A stretch of 41,387 bases of DNA, taken from Bacteroidales bacterium UBA5342. GTDB lineage: Bacteria; Bacteroidota; Bacteroidia; Bacteroidales; UBA5342. The notes beneath the pieces are model-generated. The model had not been told where the DNA came from, ran no database searches, and saw nothing but the letters and a program-made list of their open reading frames with translations. Where the stretch lies: assembly GCA_002408065.1 (NCBI GenBank), contig DHQI01000120.1:22199-63585 (forward strand), in the 5' to 3' direction. Positions within the stretch are counted from its first letter, which is position 1; the number at the start of each line of letters is the position of its first letter. A program made the translations under genes and the position numbers. Below are positions 8,033 to 17,020 of this stretch, piece after piece.

Positions 8033-11000
8033 ATGAGAATCATCCTTTCTACCCTTTTTCTAGCACTTAGTTGGGCACTCACAGCCCAATGGCAGGGCGA
8101 TACTGACAAGTATACTATTAACGGCGACAGTTTGCACCTGAACGATTCGGATGCCGGCTCAGCTTATCTTTCAAAAACATCTGATATCATCGAAGATGCT
8201 ATCTGGGAATTTCGCCTTCAGATGGATTTTAATCCCTCGAGCAGCAATTATGCATCCATTTTTTTAGTCTCAGAAAATGCCAATTTAAGTGGAAATGGAT
8301 ATTATGTAAAATTGGGAAACACCTCTGACGAAGTATCACTTTACCGTCAAGATGGTGAAAATAGTACTGAAATAATTGACGGTTTAGACAACCGTGTTGA
8401 CCTAAGCAAAGTCGATATAAAAATTAAGGTGTCCCGGCAGAATGGCGAGTGGTTTTTGTATTCCGATGCAGACAATTCCGGCTACGTCTTGGAAGGAAAT
8501 GTTAAGGATGAAACTTACCTCACATCGTCTTATTTTGGCGTCAAATCAAACTATACAAGTACCCGTTCCGACAAATTCATTTACTCCGATTTTAGCATCA
8601 GCGGAACAGCCTTCCGTGACAACGTAGCTCCCCGCCTCGATTCCGTCATTGCGCTGACCAAATACAAATGCCGTTTTTACTTTAACGAGCGAGTCAATGT
8701 GAACTCTATTGCCTACCAAAGTGAGGAAGCTCTAAGTAAGCTTGTCGATAAAAAAACAGTCATATCAACCTTTGCTTCTCCTTTTGCAGAGAACGACAGC
8801 AGCCTGATCACTTTCAGCGTGGCCGATACCAGCGACAATGCACTTTCGGGCTCTGCGAAGATTTACTACACACCTTATGTAGTCTCCTTCGCACAACTAC
8901 TATCACCTGACACATTGACTTTTACATTAAACAAGGAAAGCAATTCTGTCACCGCTCAAAACATCCTTCTAAACGGTGAAAATCCGTCCTCGTTATACAA
9001 AGAAAACAACAACTATTATGCAGGGTTTTCCAGTTCTGTAGACAACCCTTCGAGCAATGATTTGTTTATTAAAGACATCTTGGACATCTACGGTGACACC
9101 CTAAAAACATACCAGACAGAACTCTCTTGGTTTATCCCCAAAGAGGGCGATATTGTGTTCAACGAACTAATGCCTGACCCTTCTCCGGTGCTTAATATTT
9201 TACCCAATTCGGAGTACATAGAGCTCTACAACAACAGCCCTTTCCCCATCCAGATGAAGGATTGGTATTTCCAAAGAAATGATAACACCTACACCTTTCC
9301 GGAAGTCATCATCGAAAGTGAAAATTACCTGCTCGTTGTTAAGTCTTCAGATCTGGATTCTTTCCCTTCGGTAAGTCAAAAAATAGGCTTGAGCAGTTTC
9401 CCTTCTTTGCTCAATAGCGGAATGAGCTTGGCACTAAAAACAAGCCAAAATATACGCGTCGATTCCATTGCTTACGAAGAGGATTGGCATAGTCCCGAAG
9501 CTAAAAACGGTGGTTATTCTTTGGCCAGAATCAGCACAACGGATCCTAGCGAGGCTTACAATTTTCAGAGTTCTTGTTCGCCTTATGGCGGAACGCCGGG
9601 GGAAAGCAATTGCGACCTCCCTCCTGCCCTTGACTCTATAAAAGTACTATCAAGCAATAGTTTAGCCCTATTTTTTAATGAAAATATTATTTCTAATTAT
9701 GTTAAATACAACAATACTGATGCTTCAAGTATTGACATCTTCAATAATATTGCAACAGTCACATTTACACAAGATTTTCCTGAACGTGACACCTTCACGA
9801 TCGCGTTTAGTGTGAAAGACAATAAAGAGAACACCTTTGAAACTACAGTAAAAGCTTACTATATCCCTTTTGAAGTTAGTGCGGTAAGTATGGAAGACAG
9901 CCTCCACCTGTATATTACTTTAAATAAAATGGCAGGAAGCTTTGAAACATCACACATCCTGCTTGATGGTAAAAACCCATTGTCTGTTGTTTACCAATCA
10001 AATAAATACCTTGCCACCTTTGGCGAAGCAGTCAAAAACCGGACAACGGTTTCACTACAAATATCTGGTGTGAAGGATGCTAATATGGACCTGATTACCC
10101 CCTTCAGCAGCACTGTTACCTATTTTAATGCGGAATTGGGTGATGTGGTATTCAACGAAATAATGGCCGATCCGGAACCTGTGGTAGGCTCATTACCCGA
10201 AGCAGAATACATTGAAATATATAACAATACAGGGTTTGACTTAAGTTTGGAAGATTGGTATATTTTGAAAGAAGACGACACCACCTCCTTCCCTGCCTAC
10301 CAATTGTCGGCCGATGAATACTTACTAATAGGCAGCTATAGCGCCATGACGGCCTTCGATGAGGAAATAAATACCCTGATAATAAACACCTTTCCTAGCC
10401 TGACCAACTCCGGCATGTCTCTGCAACTGATGAGTAAACACGGTAATCTGATTGATTTTATAGATTACCAAAAGGACTGGCACAGTGATAATTTCAAAGC
10501 TGCCGGTGGTTTCTCTCTGGAACGAATTGACGTTAATAATCCATCGCAAACTGACAACTGGACCAGTTCCAACAATGATAACGGTGGTACTCCGGGAGCA
10601 GAAAACAGTGTAGCCGGCGATAATCCAGACTATACCCCTCCTGCCGTACTTCACCTTTATGCTATGGATAACAGCTGGTTGATGCTGGAAATATCAGAAC
10701 CGATAATGAAGGAAAACTTTAAAAATGCCGGGTATTTCAGCGTTTCTGATGACCGTAGTGTTTCCACTATTTTACCGCTGGGTAATATGGTGCTGAGCAC
10801 GCAAGCCATGCTGGGGCTCAATGCTCCTATGGGCGACCAAACAGTGTACCACATCACTGTAGAAGGCATTCCGGACATGAGTGGTAACCTGTCAGAAAAA
10901 AGTGAACATCAAGTCGCCATTTGTCGTTTACCGGACTCAAATGAGGTTATCATTAACGAAATAATGTGCTATCCACTAAGCGATCAAGCTGAATATGTAG

Positions 11001-11788
11001 AGATTTTTAATAAAACAGATGTGCCTTTTGACCTGTCAAAAATGCAAATCACTCAACGGGACCAAGATGGCGCTTGGGAAACAGGAAAAGCCCTGGCAGA
11101 CCTTCCACGCATTTTAGAACCTTATAGTTTTATGGTCATTACCGACGAGGCTGAACTGCTACAGAAACAATACGACATTGAGGACGAAAAAATGATTGAA
11201 ATCAGCTCTTTACCATCTTTGGGCAATGAGGAAGGCAATGTCGCTATTATAGTGGATAATGCCACCCTGCTGGACGAAGTCAGCTATAGCGATGAGTGGC
11301 ACTCTCCCCTGCTAAACGATGAACGTGGCGTAGCTTTGGAACGCATTAATCCGTCTCTGACAAGCAACGAGGCTTCCAATTGGTTCTCAGCATCTGCTTT
11401 AGATAATTATGGAACTCCAGGTAAAATAAATTCGCAATATAAAGCCCAAACAGCACCTAGCAACGAAGAAAAGAAAATAAGCGTAGAACCCGAGGTCTTT
11501 ACCCCTGACGGCGATGGCAGCGACGACTATATGACCTTAGCCATTGCCGATGAATACGAAGGCGGCTCCATACGTGTACAGATCTTTAACCAACGCGGCA
11601 TAGTAGTTCGCGAACTCATCAATAACGCCATCATAGGCAGCTCATCAGCCATCCACTGGGACGGCACCGACAGCTCCGGCAGCCGCAGCCCTATGGGGCC
11701 TTACATTATGTGGGTGGAGATTATTACGACCAGTGGTGATGTGGTGACTGAAAAGCTGGAGGTGGTTGTTAGTGCACGGGTGAATTAA
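8033..11788 (+). CDS. Giant secreted protein with three lamin-tail domains
   Basis: A 1251-residue exported protein with a signal peptide (MRIILSTLFLALSWALTAQ). After an N-terminal beta-rich region there are three lamin-tail (LTD) domains starting near residues 370 (DIVFNELMPDPSP), 702 (DVVFNEIMADPEP) and 970 (EVIINEIMCYPLS), each ending with a WHSP or WHSD segment and a GTPG motif. Between them lie SbsA_Ig-like beta modules (IKVLSSNSLALFFNENI). The last 100 residues (VFTPDGDGSDDYM, then FNQRGIVVREL and GPYIMWVEI) are a FlgD/CHU_C-type domain, as found at the end of type B T9SS cargo. LTD domains in secreted bacterial proteins are thought to bind DNA or cell-wall partners. The gene is alone. 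The function of this protein is unknown. Confidence 0.85.
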   Translation: MRIILSTLFLALSWALTAQWQGDTDKYTINGDSLHLNDSDAGSAYLSKTSDIIEDAIWEFRLQMDFNPSSSNYASIFLVSENANLSGNGYYVKLGNTSDEVSLYRQDGENSTEIIDGLDNRVDLSKVDIKIKVSRQNGEWFLYSDADNSGYVLEGNVKDETYLTSSYFGVKSNYTSTRSDKFIYSDFSISGTAFRDNVAPRLDSVIALTKYKCRFYFNERVNVNSIAYQSEEALSKLVDKKTVISTFASPFAENDSSLITFSVADTSDNALSGSAKIYYTPYVVSFAQLLSPDTLTFTLNKESNSVTAQNILLNGENPSSLYKENNNYYAGFSSSVDNPSSNDLFIKDILDIYGDTLKTYQTELSWFIPKEGDIVFNELMPDPSPVLNILPNSEYIELYNNSPFPIQMKDWYFQRNDNTYTFPEVIIESENYLLVVKSSDLDSFPSVSQKIGLSSFPSLLNSGMSLALKTSQNIRVDSIAYEEDWHSPEAKNGGYSLARISTTDPSEAYNFQSSCSPYGGTPGESNCDLPPALDSIKVLSSNSLALFFNENIISNYVKYNNTDASSIDIFNNIATVTFTQDFPERDTFTIAFSVKDNKENTFETTVKAYYIPFEVSAVSMEDSLHLYITLNKMAGSFETSHILLDGKNPLSVVYQSNKYLATFGEAVKNRTTVSLQISGVKDANMDLITPFSSTVTYFNAELGDVVFNEIMADPEPVVGSLPEAEYIEIYNNTGFDLSLEDWYILKEDDTTSFPAYQLSADEYLLIGSYSAMTAFDEEINTLIINTFPSLTNSGMSLQLMSKHGNLIDFIDYQKDWHSDNFKAAGGFSLERIDVNNPSQTDNWTSSNNDNGGTPGAENSVAGDNPDYTPPAVLHLYAMDNSWLMLEISEPIMKENFKNAGYFSVSDDRSVSTILPLGNMVLSTQAMLGLNAPMGDQTVYHITVEGIPDMSGNLSEKSEHQVAICRLPDSNEVIINEIMCYPLSDQAEYVEIFNKTDVPFDLSKMQITQRDQDGAWETGKALADLPRILEPYSFMVITDEAELLQKQYDIEDEKMIEISSLPSLGNEEGNVAIIVDNATLLDEVSYSDEWHSPLLNDERGVALERINPSLTSNEASNWFSASALDNYGTPGKINSQYKAQTAPSNEEKKISVEPEVFTPDGDGSDDYMTLAIADEYEGGSIRVQIFNQRGIVVRELINNAIIGSSSAIHWDGTDSSGSRSPMGPYIMWVEIITTSGDVVTEKLEVVVSARVN

Positions 11789-12144
11789 TTCAAAATTTCG
11801 GGTTCAATATTCAAGATTTTACCAAGGAATAATAGTTCTTTACGTCGTTACGATAGATACTGAGCCCATTTGTAAAAAAAGCAAAACTTAGACAATGCAT
11901 AAATATAATTGTTAAGAATAAAGAATTTTGTATCGGAGCGATGCACTGAGCCGAGCTTGAAGTGGCGAGGCTTAATTAACTTAAAGCCTACATCACTAAA
12001 CACCTCACTAAAAGGGATACAGACCTTGTCTATTATATCAGATTAGTAATCAAAGAGTCGCTGTAGCGAAATTCAAAAGATCAATAGCCTACTTTTTATT
12101 ATCAAGAATTTTCCTGTTATTTGTTAAAACAAACAATCATATTC
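11789..12144. other. Intergenic region before the AraC-type gene
   Basis: AT-rich sequence containing a degenerate copy of the CTTCRA...GCTCAGTG repeat on the minus strand at about 11940-11965. No strong promoter box, terminator or small gene is visible. Confidence 0.5.
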
Positions 12145-12717
12145 TTGAAAACGGAGATCATACATATCAAAGGTATGCTTACCAGTAGTTGCAAACACTT
12201 GGTTAATCTGGTTCTTAAGGAGCAAGTAAAAGAGATTAAATGCTTAAAGCTGGGAAGAGCCGAGATTTTTTATGACGCAGCTTCGACTTCCCTTAAAAGC
12301 ATTGACGAAGCCCTCCGTGTCTATGGTTTTTGCATTACCAAATCGCATGATGAGCTCCTGATAGACAAGATAAAACAGACGGTAATTGATTTGATTTACC
12401 ATATGAACAATACCAGCTCTATCGTACAAAAATCCGACTATCTGGTAGAAATGCTCAATATGAGCTACGATAAAATCTCCCGTGAATTTCGTAAACACGA
12501 AGCCCTTACCCTGGAAAAATACATCATCAAAGTAAAGGTAGAACGCATCAAAGGCTTGATTGATGAAGAAAACTACACCCTTTCTGAAATAGCTTACATG
12601 ATGGATTACAGTAGCGTTCAGCACCTCTCCTCCCAATTTAAAAATGTAAGCGACATCACAGTATCAGACTATAAAAAGAAAAAAACGGCGGAACGAATTC
12701 CACTGGACAGACTGTGA
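12145..12717 (+). CDS. AraC-type regulator with HMA-like N-terminal domain
   Basis: About 190 residues. The C-terminal 100 residues form an AraC helix-turn-helix pair (LVEMLNMSYDKISREF, then YTLSEIAYMMDYSSVQHLSSQF). The N-terminal 65 residues fit a beta-alpha-beta-beta-alpha-beta HMA-like fold (IIHIKGM, helix, IKCLKLGRAEIFYD, helix). Where metal-binding HMA domains have GMxCxxC this has GMLTSSC, with only the second Cys. The start is uncertain: TTG at 12145 keeps the first beta strand, TTG at 12121 adds eight residues, ATG at 12175 would cut the strand. It lies 365 bp upstream of the PqqD-like gene on the same strand and is the obvious candidate regulator of that cluster; this is inference. 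Confidence 0.72.
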   Translation: MKTEIIHIKGMLTSSCKHLVNLVLKEQVKEIKCLKLGRAEIFYDAASTSLKSIDEALRVYGFCITKSHDELLIDKIKQTVIDLIYHMNNTSSIVQKSDYLVEMLNMSYDKISREFRKHEALTLEKYIIKVKVERIKGLIDEENYTLSEIAYMMDYSSVQHLSSQFKNVSDITVSDYKKKKTAERIPLDRL

Positions 12718-12775
12718 CGAATGGTAGTGCAAAAGTACTTTTATGCCTATACCTCAAAAATTAATCAGGCTATTA

Positions 12776-12811
12776 CGCAAAGGCACACAAAGAATCGCAA
12801 AGGCCGCAAAG
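12776..12811. repeat. Dispersed GCAAAG repeat cluster
   Basis: Four spaced CGCAAAGG/CACAAAG-type units within 36 bp of the 364-bp gap at 12718-13081. The rest of the gap is AT-rich leader sequence and the promoter at 13004. Confidence 0.5.
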
Positions 12812-13003
12812 TTGAACTACCTTTCATTTAATCATTAGCTCATTTTAGCATTACCTCCGGTAACAATTGTCACACACCACATCCTTCATTTCAACAGAAA
12901 AATAAATCACATAACACTGAACAACTGCATCTTAACTAAATTTTGTCTAAAATTCTATAAACATTTTTGAAAATTCTATGACAAATCCTTGATGCCCCCC
13001 TTC

Positions 13004-13011
13004 TATATTTG
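13004..13011 (+). promoter_or_regulatory. -7 box in front of the PqqD-like/ATP-grasp genes
   Basis: TATATTTG preceded by TTC, the same 11-bp string as at the 8004 promoter. The expected start is near 13018, giving a leader of about 64 nt. The best upstream TTG (12989-12991) is closer than normal, so an activator may be needed. Upstream, AAAATTCTAT occurs twice about 21 bp apart. Confidence 0.55.
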
Positions 13012-13081
13012 CACCGTGATATTCTACTCAAGTCACAATTTAACGTTCTAAGTATTTACAGCATTAATACCCTACAACAAT

Positions 13082-13324
13082 ATGGAACTAAAGCAAAACA
13101 TCAGCATCAGCGAAAACGGTTTTTTGTTTGATGCAAACACAGGAGACTCTTATTCTGTCAACGAGATTGCAGGCAAAATCTTAAGCCACTTAAAAGATGG
13201 CAAAGAAGAAATGGAAATTAAAACAGCTATTCAGGAAGAATACGAAGTGGACGACCTTACCTTCGAGCGTAATTATTATGATTTCACCAACCTGCTCAAT
13301 CACCTTGGTCTTCTGACAATGTAA
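13082..13324 (+). CDS. PqqD-like RiPP-recognition (RRE) protein
   Basis: An 80-residue stand-alone protein with the PqqD pattern: two N-terminal strands (ISISENGFLFDANTGDSYSVN), the helix NEIAGKILSHLKDGKEE, a winged helix with IKTAIQEEYEVD, and a closing helix ending FTNLLNHLGLLTM. PqqD-type domains bind leader peptides and hand them to modifying enzymes in ribosomal peptide pathways (PQQ, lasso peptides, sactipeptides). It is the first gene after a clear promoter, followed 61 bp later by an ATP-grasp ligase. No radical-SAM enzyme or asparagine-synthetase-like cyclase is nearby, so this is not a standard PQQ or lasso cluster. The family is fairly sure; its partner is proposed to be the tail of the decarboxylase at 15624. 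Confidence 0.82.
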   Translation: MELKQNISISENGFLFDANTGDSYSVNEIAGKILSHLKDGKEEMEIKTAIQEEYEVDDLTFERNYYDFTNLLNHLGLLTM

Positions 13325-13385
13325 AAAGGATACATTAACATAAGGCCCTTTTAATCTTCAAGTCGATTATTTAAAACCTATTCAG

Positions 13386-14429
13386 ATGAAACAAAAAATA
13401 ACTATTGCCATTACCGGACTTAACAATACGGATAACCCGGGCCCCGGTGTGCCTGTCATCAGGAGCATCAGGGAATCCCAAGCTTTTGATGCCCGTATTA
13501 TTGGTTTGGCATACGAAAACCTGGAACCTGGCATATATATGGAGGGCATGGTGGATAAAACCTACCAAATACCTTACCCTTCGAGCGGAAAAGAGGCTGT
13601 AATGGAGCGCATAATGTACATCCACGAAAAGGAAAACCTGGACATTATCTTTCCTAATTTTGATGCAGAACTCTTTACCTTTATGTTGCTCGAAGATGAA
13701 CTGAAGGAAAAAGGCATCCACATGCTTTTGCCTACCCGTGAACAGTTTGAAGAACGTGAAAAAGCCAACTTGGATAAGTTTGGAAAAAAATATGACATCA
13801 AAGTACCTAAAAGTAAGGCCATAGCCAACCTTAATGACATATCGACTATTGAGGATGATTTTGACTTCCCGGTACTGGTCAAAGGTAAATTCTACGATGC
13901 CTTTGTGGCCTATAATACAGAGCAGATCAAAACGCACTATAATAAAATATCCGCTAAATGGGGTGTTCCGGTCATCATTCAAGAGTTTATCAAAGGTGCG
14001 GAAGTAAACATGGTAGCGCTGGGCGATGGTAACGGTAATACCATAGGAGCAGTGCCTATGCGCAAGCAATACATCACCGATAAAGGAAAAGCCTGGGGTG
14101 GCATCGTGATTCAGGACGAAAACCTGATGAAGATAACCCGCACTCTCATCCGTAACACACACTGGAAAGGTGGTATGGAGCTTGAAATGATATTAACCTC
14201 TAAAGGTGAATATTACCTAATAGAGATCAATCCGCGACTCCCCGCTTGGGTTTATCTGGCAGTAGGTGCCGGACAAAATCTGCCTGAAGCTATGGTAAAG
14301 CTGGCATTAGGACAAGAAGTAGAACCTTATGATAAATTCAAAGCCGGTACGATGTTTATTCGTTATGCCTACGATATGATTGGCGATATCAAGGACTTTG
14401 AAAAACTGTCGATCTTCGGGGAACTCTAG
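13386..14429 (+). CDS. ATP-grasp ligase, carbamoyl-phosphate-synthase-large-chain-like
   Basis: A 347-residue cytoplasmic enzyme. The N-terminus (ITIAITGLNNTDNPGPGVPV) is a Rossmann-like preATP-grasp domain. The ATP-grasp core covers about residues 125-310: FPVLVKGKFYDAF (ATP-binding Lys), VIIQEFIKGAEVNMV (adenine-contact strand), and MELEMILTSKGEYYLIEINPRLPAW with the metal-binding Glu and Asn. Such enzymes join a carboxylate to an amine or similar nucleophile through an acyl phosphate. It follows the PqqD-like gene in what looks like one operon, as in peptide-modifying systems. It lacks the other domains of true CarB, and I cannot name the substrate. Confidence 0.82.
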   Translation: MKQKITIAITGLNNTDNPGPGVPVIRSIRESQAFDARIIGLAYENLEPGIYMEGMVDKTYQIPYPSSGKEAVMERIMYIHEKENLDIIFPNFDAELFTFMLLEDELKEKGIHMLLPTREQFEEREKANLDKFGKKYDIKVPKSKAIANLNDISTIEDDFDFPVLVKGKFYDAFVAYNTEQIKTHYNKISAKWGVPVIIQEFIKGAEVNMVALGDGNGNTIGAVPMRKQYITDKGKAWGGIVIQDENLMKITRTLIRNTHWKGGMELEMILTSKGEYYLIEINPRLPAWVYLAVGAGQNLPEAMVKLALGQEVEPYDKFKAGTMFIRYAYDMIGDIKDFEKLSIFGEL

Positions 14430-14476
14430 CACCGGCAAACAAAGGTTAGAGTCCAATAATTTAAAGCAAAATTCAA

Positions 14477-14561
14477 CACTTAGACGCTATCGCTGCATCC
14501 CTCTTAATCGTCGTAACACACATTAGGGTGCTTAGATGCAAGCGTCTAGAGCGACTAAGTG
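14477..14561. repeat. 85-bp imperfect palindrome between ATP-grasp and T9SS genes
   Basis: CACTTAGACGCT (14477-14488) pairs with AGCGACTAAGTG (14550-14561) with one mismatch. Inner GCATC/GATGC and CCCT/AGGG pairs extend the stem. An alternative pairing, TAGACGCT with AGCGTCTA (14541-14548), is also possible. No T tract follows. It could separate expression of the ligase from the next gene or be a small mobile-element relic. Confidence 0.55.
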
Positions 14562-14582
14562 CAACTCCATAACACCAAGACA

Positions 14583-15377
14583 ATGAAACAAATAAAACAG
14601 ATTATATTCACGACCTTACTATTCTCCGCTTCAGCATTTGGTATCACACCAGAAAAGACGTATAACTACATCTGCAATAGCACAATGCTCAACAATACTG
14701 AATATAAATACTATATAATGGATTTTGATCAGAACCAGTGCCGCATTTATAATACTGATTATTCGCTATACAAAACGATAAATCTGAGTATTCCCAGCGG
14801 AAAATATCTGTATGATATACGTTTTGTAACACAGGATTTGTTTGATACGGACGAAAAAATAGAGCTTCTCTACGTTTATTACGATTACAATAGTACCGGT
14901 GAATATTATACCTACTACACCAAAGTCATTAATGAAGACGGTACAGAACTCATCAGCGTAGATGGAGGACTTTATTCCTATATGTATATGGTTAATGCTA
15001 CCGAATATCGCTTGTTTATCTATTCTTATGACTATTCCAGCTGGCCTTATGATATGAGCACCAACATTTACAACTTACCGGGCTACCCATACTTACTTAA
15101 AAACGACGAAGTCAGCTCAAAATCAGCCAACATAGGTGATGCTTACCCTAACCCGGCTTCCAACTTTGTAACCGTCAACTATTCATTGCCTGAAAATGTT
15201 ACAGAAGCACAGCTTAACATCTATAATATGAACGGTCAGCAAGTGGAGACGTATACCGTGGATCGTCATTTCCAGGCTCTTCAACTACCAGTAGATCGTT
15301 TGCCTAGTGGCGAATACCTTTACAACATAGAAAGCCAAGGTCAACGCTCAGAAAGCAAAAAGTTAATTGTTAGGTAA
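14583..15377 (+). CDS. Tyrosine-rich secreted protein with T9SS sorting domain
   Basis: A 264-residue protein starting at the ATG 14583 (an upstream in-frame GTG at 14559 would fall inside the palindrome). Signal peptide to about residue 19 (FSASAFG). Residues 20-185 are strikingly rich in Tyr, with runs such as YYDYNSTGEYYTYYTK and YMYMVNATEYRLFIYSYDY, and match no family I recognise. Residues about 190-264 are a type A T9SS C-terminal domain (GDAYPNPASNFVTVNY, ending KKLIVR). It lies between the ATP-grasp and decarboxylase genes on the same strand. It may be a surface component of the same system or an unrelated insertion; neighbours do not decide. Confidence 0.75.
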   Translation: MKQIKQIIFTTLLFSASAFGITPEKTYNYICNSTMLNNTEYKYYIMDFDQNQCRIYNTDYSLYKTINLSIPSGKYLYDIRFVTQDLFDTDEKIELLYVYYDYNSTGEYYTYYTKVINEDGTELISVDGGLYSYMYMVNATEYRLFIYSYDYSSWPYDMSTNIYNLPGYPYLLKNDEVSSKSANIGDAYPNPASNFVTVNYSLPENVTEAQLNIYNMNGQQVETYTVDRHFQALQLPVDRLPSGEYLYNIESQGQRSESKKLIVR

Positions 15378-15623
15378 GCGCCACACACACCATAAAAATC
15401 TGTTTATAAACATATTCACTCCTAAATCATGAAAATCTTGCACCTCGATTCAATCTTTTAAAGAGGTAATAGGTACAAAACAAATACAATATAACAATCA
15501 TCATTAAATAATTATAAAAAAACACCGTAAATCATTTATCTATAAAAACATAAGGAGGGTATTAGCCATTAAACATCCTCATCAAAAAAGCAAATAATAT
15601 TATTTATTTTTAACCTTAAAGCG

Positions 15624-16967
15624 ATGAAAAGAATATACGAAAAGCCCGTTATTTCCAAGATAAACGCAGGTATGCCTGACAAATTTGGAATGAGCAATAA
15701 AATGAGAGAAGTCTCACAGATTGATAATATCAATGTAGAAGATATCACTGCTGAATATGGTTCTCCTGCCTTTGTCGTTTCAGAGAAAACCATCCGTGAC
15801 ACCTACAAAGATGCACACCGTGCCTTTGCTACACGCTATCCCAAGGTACAGTTTGCTTGGTCATACAAAACCAATTATCTTGATGCCGTTTGCAACATTT
15901 ATCACGATTTAGGCTCTTGGGCCGAGGTGGTTTCTATGTTCGAATACGAAAAAGCCATCAACAACGGAGTACCGGGCAAAAAGATTATTTTCAACGGTCC
16001 GGACAAATCCAAAGAGGACCTAAAAATAGCCGTTGACAATGGCTCGTACATTCATATCGACCATTTTGACGAATTTTATAACCTAGTAGAAGTGTTGCAA
16101 GATTCGGAAAAGAAAGCCAAAGTGGCCATCCGCATCAATATGGATACAGGTATCTATCCACAATGGGACCGTTTTGGTTTCAATTACGAAAATGGGGAAG
16201 CCTGGACCGCCATTACCCGCATTATGATGCAGGATAAGATGCAGTTGGCTGGTCTGCACACACACATCGGCACCTATATTATGACGCCATCAGCCTATAG
16301 CTTAGCTGCCGCAAAACTTTCTCAGTTGTTTTTGGATATACAAGCCAAATTTAATCATACGCTCTCTTACATTGATATGGGAGGCGGCTTTGCCTCTAAA
16401 AACACATTGAAAGGTGCTTATCTGCCGGGCAAGGATACCTGCCCTACCTTTAATCAGTATGCCGATGCCATTACTACAGCTATCATTTCGTCTGGCATTG
16501 ATATCAATCATTTACCAACACTGATATTGGAAACCGGACGTGCTATGATAGATGACGCCGGCTACTTGATAGGTCAGGTAATAGCTAACAAACGCCTGTC
16601 AAGCGGACGACGTTCCATCGTGCTGGATATGGGAATCAATAACCTATTCACGTCATTTTGGTATAACCACGACATTTACCCGGCACACATTCGCAGTCAG
16701 GCACTGGAAGATACCGCTATCTATGGTCCTTTGTGTATGAATATCGACTGTATACGCGAAGCTATTCAGTTCCCACCTGTGGAGTTAGGTGACCATTTAG
16801 TACTGGAACGTGTAGGTGCCTATAATATGACACAATGGATGCAATTCATTACTTACCGGCCTAATATCGTATTGATTGACACCGAAAAGAAAATGCACCT
16901 CATCCGTAAAAAAGAGAATATGGACACTTTCAAAACGCAAGAAGACACCGCGTATAATGCACAGTAA
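15624..16967 (+). CDS. PLP-dependent fold-III decarboxylase with leader-peptide-like N-terminal tail
   Basis: A 447-residue protein related to diaminopimelate/ornithine/arginine decarboxylases. Seen in order: PLP Lys82 in WSYKTN, HTHIGTY (212-218), MGGGF (252-256), ETGRAM (303-308), the active-site Cys371 in YGPLCMNID, and GAYN (398-401). The enzyme homology begins near residue 38 (VEDITAEYGSPAFVVSEKTI). The first 35 residues are an extra tail beginning MKRIYEKPVISKINAG. YEKPVI fits the YxxPx(L/I) motif with which lasso and related leaders bind PqqD-type RREs, and a PqqD-like gene is 2.3 kb upstream. I infer recruitment of this enzyme, or modification of its tail, through that protein. The substrate amino acid is unknown. 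Confidence 0.8.
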   Translation: MKRIYEKPVISKINAGMPDKFGMSNKMREVSQIDNINVEDITAEYGSPAFVVSEKTIRDTYKDAHRAFATRYPKVQFAWSYKTNYLDAVCNIYHDLGSWAEVVSMFEYEKAINNGVPGKKIIFNGPDKSKEDLKIAVDNGSYIHIDHFDEFYNLVEVLQDSEKKAKVAIRINMDTGIYPQWDRFGFNYENGEAWTAITRIMMQDKMQLAGLHTHIGTYIMTPSAYSLAAAKLSQLFLDIQAKFNHTLSYIDMGGGFASKNTLKGAYLPGKDTCPTFNQYADAITTAIISSGIDINHLPTLILETGRAMIDDAGYLIGQVIANKRLSSGRRSIVLDMGINNLFTSFWYNHDIYPAHIRSQALEDTAIYGPLCMNIDCIREAIQFPPVELGDHLVLERVGAYNMTQWMQFITYRPNIVLIDTEKKMHLIRKKENMDTFKTQEDTAYNAQ

Positions 16968-16985
16968 ACTATCAAATTAAAACCC

Positions 16986-17020
16986 AGGAGGTGAATAAGA
17001 CTTACTTAGTCAAACCTCCT
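16986..17020 (+). other. Hairpin after the decarboxylase gene
   Basis: AGGAGGT (16986-16992) pairs with ACCTCCT (17014-17020), with an inner GACT/AGTC pair. It starts 19 bp past the stop and overlaps the left end of the large palindrome by three bases, so the two folds compete. No T tract. Confidence 0.45.

Noticed and set aside
15429..15461. Ten-codon ATG frame between T9SS and decarboxylase genes, considered as a peptide precursor
   Set aside because: Too short for a leader plus core, with no YxxP motif and no ribosome site.
15551..15595. AAGGAGGG resembling a strong ribosome-binding site
   Set aside because: No credible start codon or frame follows it, and Bacteroidota seldom rely on such sites.
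13082..16967. Lasso-peptide or PQQ gene cluster
   Set aside because: No asparagine-synthetase-like cyclase, no transglutaminase-type peptidase, no PqqC/PqqE and no short precursor gene.
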